From CAYTEO01 sp964436825 (lineage in GTDB: Bacteria > Krumholzibacteriota > Krumholzibacteriia > LZORAL124-64-63), in the NCBI GenBank assembly GCA_964436825.1, contig CAYTEO010000008.1, positions 11,974-75,973 of the forward strand: DNA of 64,000 nt, given 5' to 3'. Shown one piece after another: positions 60,823-64,000 of the stretch. Positions within the stretch are counted from its first letter, which is position 1; each line of letters starts with the position of its first letter. The notes beneath the pieces were generated by a model. It saw only the letters and a list, made by a program, of their open reading frames with translations, had not been told where the DNA came from and ran no database searches. The translations under genes were made by a program, and so were the position numbers.

Positions 60823-62157
60823 ATGACGTCGACGATCCTGGTGCTGGGCGGCGGCGGTCGCGAGCACGCGCTCGTGCGCGCCCTGGCCTCCTCTCCGTCC
60901 CGTCCCCGGGTCCTGGCCGCGCCGGGCAACCCCGGCACGGCGGTCACCGGCGCCGGGAACCTGCCCCTGGCACCGACCGCCACCGACCGGGTCGTCGATG
61001 CCTGCCGCCACGAGGGTGTCGACCTGGTCGTCGTCGGGCCCGAGGATCCTCTCATCGCCGGGATCGCGGACGAGCTGCGTGCCGCCGGCGTCGACGTCTT
61101 CGGCCCGGGGCGCGACGGCGCCCGGCTGGAGGGCGACAAGGCCTTCGCCAAGGAGGTGATGGCCGCGGCAGGCGTCCCGACGGCGGCGGCCCGCCGTTTC
61201 CGCGACTTCGAGGCGGCCGTGGCGGCCGTCGAGGCGGGACCCCTGCCGGTGGTCGTCAAGGCGACCGGCGCCGCCGCCGGCAAGGGGGTGGCCGTCTGCG
61301 CCGACCGCGACCAGGCCGTCGCCCACCTGCGCGCCTGCCTCGTGGAGAGACGCTTCGGCGACGCCGGCCGGGAGGTGCTGGTCGAGGAGTACCTGGAGGG
61401 GGAGGAGCTGTCCGTCCTGGCCGTCACCGACGGCGAGGCGATCGCCCTACTGGCGCCGTCGCGCGACCACAAGCGGATCGGTGAGGGTGACACCGGTCCC
61501 AACACCGGCGGCATGGGGGCGGTGGCCGGCGGCGAGCTGCTGTCGCCCGGCCTGGGGGCGGCGGTGGCCGGGCGGATCCTCGTGCCGGTCCTGGCGGAAC
61601 TGCGCCGCCGGGGGATCGACTACCGGGGAGTCCTGTACGCCGGCCTGATGCTGACCGCCGACGGTCCACGGGTCCTGGAATTCAACTGCCGCTTCGGCGA
61701 CCCGGAGACGCAGGCCGTCCTGCCGCTGCTGCGGGTCGATCCCGTGTCGCTGCTGGCGGCGACGGCGAGGGGGGAGCTGGCGGCGCTGCTGGAGGGCCTG
61801 CCGGAGCCGGGACCGCGGGCGCCGCGGGACTGGCCCGGCGCGGCGCTGACCGACTGGACGCGCAGCGCGGCCGTCGTCGTGGCGGCGGCAGCGGGCTACC
61901 CGGGAAGCTATCGCCGGGGGGATCCCGTCACCCTGCCCGAGGACACCCCGGAGGCCTGGATCGTCCACGCCGGCACCGCCCTGCGGGACGACACGCTGGT
62001 GACCGGCGGCGGCCGCGTCCTGGGGGCTGTCGGGACGGGGCCGACGGCAGCGGACGCACTGGAGCGGGCCTATGCCCTGCTGGAGCGGACGACGTTCCCC
62101 GGCATGACGTACAGGCGGGACATCGGCCACAGCCTGACGGGGCGGAAGGAGAGCTAG
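60823..62157 (+). CDS. purD: Phosphoribosylamine--glycine ligase
   Basis: GAR synthetase, step 2 of de novo purine synthesis. The 444-residue ATP-grasp enzyme has the N-terminal ILVLGGGGREHALVRAL and PGNPGTA, the VVVGPEDPLIAGIADEL block, ATP-binding VVVKATGAAAGKGVAV, and metal-binding GVLYAGLMLT and EFNCRFGDPETQAVLP. Length is normal (about 420-430) with a slight C-terminal extension. GAGGAGG lies before the ATG. purE starts 2 bases after its stop, so the two purine genes are coupled. Confidence 0.96.
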   Translation: MTSTILVLGGGGREHALVRALASSPSRPRVLAAPGNPGTAVTGAGNLPLAPTATDRVVDACRHEGVDLVVVGPEDPLIAGIADELRAAGVDVFGPGRDGARLEGDKAFAKEVMAAAGVPTAAARRFRDFEAAVAAVEAGPLPVVVKATGAAAGKGVAVCADRDQAVAHLRACLVERRFGDAGREVLVEEYLEGEELSVLAVTDGEAIALLAPSRDHKRIGEGDTGPNTGGMGAVAGGELLSPGLGAAVAGRILVPVLAELRRRGIDYRGVLYAGLMLTADGPRVLEFNCRFGDPETQAVLPLLRVDPVSLLAATARGELAALLEGLPEPGPRAPRDWPGAALTDWTRSAAVVVAAAAGYPGSYRRGDPVTLPEDTPEAWIVHAGTALRDDTLVTGGGRVLGAVGTGPTAADALERAYALLERTTFPGMTYRRDIGHSLTGRKES

Positions 62158-62158
62158 G

Positions 62159-62653
62159 ATGGGCGCCAGGTTCACGTTCCTGGAAGCAGAGGTACCACCC
62201 CGGGTCCTGGTCGTCCTGGGCAGCCGCAGCGACCTGCCGGTCATCGAGCGAATGACCGGGCTGCTGGACGAGTTCGGTATCGGATACGCCGTCGAGATCG
62301 CGTCGGCCCACCGCCAGCCGGACCGGTTGCGCCGGCTGGTGCGGGCCGCCGACGCGGCGGGAGTGCGGCTCTACATCGCCGTGGCCGGCATGGCGGCCCA
62401 TCTGCCGGGGGTCCTGGCCTCGCTGACCGATCGCCCTGTCGTGGGCGTGCCGGTGGCGGCGGGGGCCCTGGGCGGGATCGACGCCCTGCTGTCGATGACC
62501 CAGATGCCGCCCGGGGTGCCGGTGGCGACGGTGGGGATCGGTCCGGCCGGCGCCGCCAACGCCGCCGTCCTGGCGGCGCGGTTGCTGGCGGCCGGGGACG
62601 AGGCGGTCGCGACCGCCCTGGAGCGCTATCGCCGGCGTCTGGCCAGGGGATGA
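62159..62653 (+). CDS. purE: N5-carboxyaminoimidazole ribonucleotide mutase
   Basis: Class I PurE converts N5-CAIR to CAIR in purine synthesis. The 164-residue product has LGSRSDLPVIE, the catalytic SAHRQPDR, AVAGMAAHLPGV, DALLSMTQMPPGVPVATVGIG and AANAAVLAAR. The usual SAHRTP is SAHRQP here. An N-terminal extension of about 14 residues (MGARFTFLEAEVPP) is longer than usual. No purK was found beside it. The tsaC ATG overlaps its stop. Confidence 0.95.
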   Translation: MGARFTFLEAEVPPRVLVVLGSRSDLPVIERMTGLLDEFGIGYAVEIASAHRQPDRLRRLVRAADAAGVRLYIAVAGMAAHLPGVLASLTDRPVVGVPVAAGALGGIDALLSMTQMPPGVPVATVGIGPAGAANAAVLAARLLAAGDEAVATALERYRRRLARG

Positions 62654-63240
62654 GCGGCGCGGCACGGGGAATGGACGAGGTCGTCGCCGCCCTGGCGGCG
62701 GGCGGTGTCGTCCTGCTGCCGACCGACACCCTGCCGGGGCTGCATGCCCGGCTGGACCGTCCCGACGCCGTGGCGCGCCTGCGGCGGCTGAAGCGGCGCG
62801 ACGCGGCCAGGCCCCTGCTGCTGCTCTGCGCCGGGATCGAGTCGGCACTCTCCCTGGCGCGCGGGCTGGAGCCGCGGGCGGTGGCCTTCGCCAGGCGCTG
62901 TTGGCCGGGACCGTTCACCCTCGTCGTGCCGGTGGACGACGCCGTCAGCGCCGTCGTCCATCCCGGCGGCACGACGGCCGGTCTGCGCGTCCCGCGTCCC
63001 CGCGAGCTGCGGACGCTCCTGGAGCGGGTCGGATCGCCCCTGGTCTCCACCAGCGCCAACCGCTCCGGCGAGCCGCCGGCGACGACACTGGCCGAGGCCG
63101 CCGCGCGCCTGAGGCAGGAGGTGGATCTCGTCGCCTCCCTGCCCTGGCAGGGGGCGGGGGGACCGTCCTCCGTCGTCGACCTGACGGCCTGGCCGCCTCG
63201 GGAGCTGCGTCCCGGCATTGAGGAGTTGCCTGAATTCTGA
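62650..63240 (+). CDS. tsaC: L-threonylcarbamoyladenylate synthase (YrdC/Sua5 domain)
   Basis: Makes threonylcarbamoyl-AMP for the universal t6A37 tRNA modification. The 196-residue YrdC-like protein shows GGVVLLPTDTLPGLHA, LKRRDAARPLLLL, WPGPFTLVVP, GLRVPRP and SPLVSTSANRSGEPP. There is no Sua5 C-terminal domain, so it is the short TsaC form. ATG overlaps the purE stop (ATGA). Confidence 0.94.
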   Translation: MSGAARGMDEVVAALAAGGVVLLPTDTLPGLHARLDRPDAVARLRRLKRRDAARPLLLLCAGIESALSLARGLEPRAVAFARRCWPGPFTLVVPVDDAVSAVVHPGGTTAGLRVPRPRELRTLLERVGSPLVSTSANRSGEPPATTLAEAAARLRQEVDLVASLPWQGAGGPSSVVDLTAWPPRELRPGIEELPEF

Positions 63241-63250
63241 TGAGCAACTC
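63223..63250 (+). other. Small inverted repeat at the end of tsaC
   Basis: GAGTTGC (63223-63229) and GCAACTC (63244-63250) form a 7-bp stem across the tsaC stop codon with a 14-base AT-containing loop. It has no T-tract. It may be a weak terminator or attenuate readthrough into rpiB, whose start is 42 bases further. Confidence 0.3.
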
Positions 63251-63291
63251 GTTGGCGTGGGGCATGATAGAGGTGCATTGAGCGGGAGGGA

Positions 63292-63768
63292 ATGATGATC
63301 GTCGCGGTCGGATCCGATCACCGTGGTTTCGCCATCAAGCAGGCGGTCGCCGCCCACCTGGCCGCCGCCGGCCACACCGTCGTCGACTGCGGTTGCGACG
63401 GGACCGGCCCCGCCGACTATCCCGATCACGCCTTCGCCGTGGGGGAGCGTGTCGCCGATGGCCGCGCCGACCTCGGGGTGCTGATCTGCGGTTCCGGGAT
63501 CGGGGTCAGCATCGCCGCCAACAAGGTGCCCGGGGTGCGGGCGGCCCTCTGCTGGAACGAGTCGATGGCCGCGACGACCCGCCGCCACAACGATTCCAAC
63601 GTCCTCTGCTTCAGCGGCGACCAGACCGCTGTCGAGGACGCCCTGCGGATGCTGGACCGCTGGCTGGCGGCCTCGTTCGAGGGGGGGCGCCACGCCCGCC
63701 GGGTCGAGAAGATCAAGGCCTACGAGAGCAGTCACCGCGGCGGCGAGGCCGCCGCCAACGGGGAGTGA
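63292..63768 (+). CDS. rpiB: Ribose-5-phosphate isomerase B
   Basis: Interconverts ribose 5-phosphate and ribulose 5-phosphate in the pentose phosphate pathway. The 158-residue RpiB/LacAB protein has VGSDHRGFAIK, DCGCDG, PADYPDHA, the catalytic Cys in LICGSGIGVSIAANK, and ALCWNESMAATTRRHNDSNVLCF (pattern). Tandem ATG codons at 63292 and 63295 follow GGGAGGGA. rpiB immediately before glyA is a common arrangement in bacteria. Confidence 0.95.
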   Translation: MMIVAVGSDHRGFAIKQAVAAHLAAAGHTVVDCGCDGTGPADYPDHAFAVGERVADGRADLGVLICGSGIGVSIAANKVPGVRAALCWNESMAATTRRHNDSNVLCFSGDQTAVEDALRMLDRWLAASFEGGRHARRVEKIKAYESSHRGGEAAANGE

Positions 63769-63772
63769 GACC

Positions 63773-64000
63773 ATGTCCGACGCCCTGCGCCAGACCGATC
63801 CCGCCATCGCCGACGTCGTCGAGCGCGAGCTGGCCCGCCAGCGGGACCAGCTGGAGATGATCGCCAGCGAGAACTTCACCAGCCCCGCCGTCATGGCGGC
63901 CATGGGCTCCGCCCTGACGAACAAGTACGCCGAGGGCTACCCCGGCAAGCGCTACTACGGCGGCTGCGAGTTCGTCGACGAGGCCGAGGAGCTGGCCCGC
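63773..64000 (+). CDS. glyA: Serine hydroxymethyltransferase, N-terminal part (cut by window edge)
   Basis: The first 76 codons of GlyA, which converts serine and tetrahydrofolate to glycine and methylene-THF. The text QLEMIASENFTSPAVMAAMGS, LTNKYAEGYPGKRYYGGCEFVD (patterns) is characteristic of the family N-terminus, including substrate- and PLP-contacting residues. The ATG lies 4 bases after the rpiB stop, with GGGGAGTGAG overlapping that stop as ribosome-binding site. The gene continues beyond the window. Confidence 0.96.
   Translation, partial: MSDALRQTDPAIADVVERELARQRDQLEMIASENFTSPAVMAAMGSALTNKYAEGYPGKRYYGGCEFVDEAEELAR

Overview
The window is GC-rich (by eye close to 70 percent) and densely coded. 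Nearly every gene lies on the + strand; only the cut acyl-CoA ligase, rlmN and the lpxH-like gene are on the minus strand. No tRNA, rRNA, CRISPR array, insertion sequence or prophage gene was recognised. Several traits point to an uncultured member of the FCB superphylum (Krumholzibacteriota/Eisenbacteria/Latescibacterota-like lineages), not to Proteobacteria or Actinobacteria. These are secreted proteins ending in the NPNPF-type FlgD-like sorting module, a PorV/UPF0164-type outer-membrane protein, LpxH and lipoproteins (a Gram-negative envelope), a short primary-type sigma factor resembling Bacteroidetes SigA, and many FN3/Ig-like lipoproteins. The phylum is an inference; no 16S is present.

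Layout. 1-5.3 kb: the cut ligase, a TPR lipoprotein-like secreted protein, mutY, an Rrf2 regulator, rlmN and an orphan NtrC-type response regulator. 5.3-12.5 kb: a small exported protein, a 1024-residue TPR plus sigma-54 activator protein, an 870-bp gene-free region with two sigma-54-type promoter matches and an IHF-consensus site, an FN3-like lipoprotein and a DUF4384 protein with one CXXCH motif. 12.5-19.9 kb: an M6-peptidase-like secreted protein whose zinc site is destroyed, a PorV-like protein, LpxH, a coiled-coil protein and HtrA. 20-24.3 kb: sigma factor, M23 peptidase, AmiC-type amidase and YbbR. 24.3-38.4 kb: a tightly overlapping housekeeping run hisS-aspS-phoH-pgpH-ybeY-corC-DUF502-mgtE-recO-glyQ-glyS, ended by a textbook terminator.

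38.4-49.4 kb is the most striking part. A consensus promoter and a 255-nt leader with nested long-range complementarity precede a 1027-residue secreted protein whose codon use differs from its neighbours and which ends in a sorting module. Two tandem paralogous lipoproteins and a beta-propeller protein follow, the latter also with a C-terminal sorting-like module. This looks like a highly expressed surface structure with its anchoring or processing partners. Then come ppdK, a VWA membrane protein, a lamin-tail-domain protein and two exported proteins of unknown function, an aminotransferase, carbamate kinase, purD-purE, tsaC, rpiB and the start of glyA.

Promoters: several clear sigma-70-type sites (TTGACA or TTGACT, 16-18 bp, TATAAT-like) can be read, and in three of them the stop codon of the upstream gene lies inside the -35 hexamer. 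Functional calls rest on motif recognition by eye; no database search was possible.
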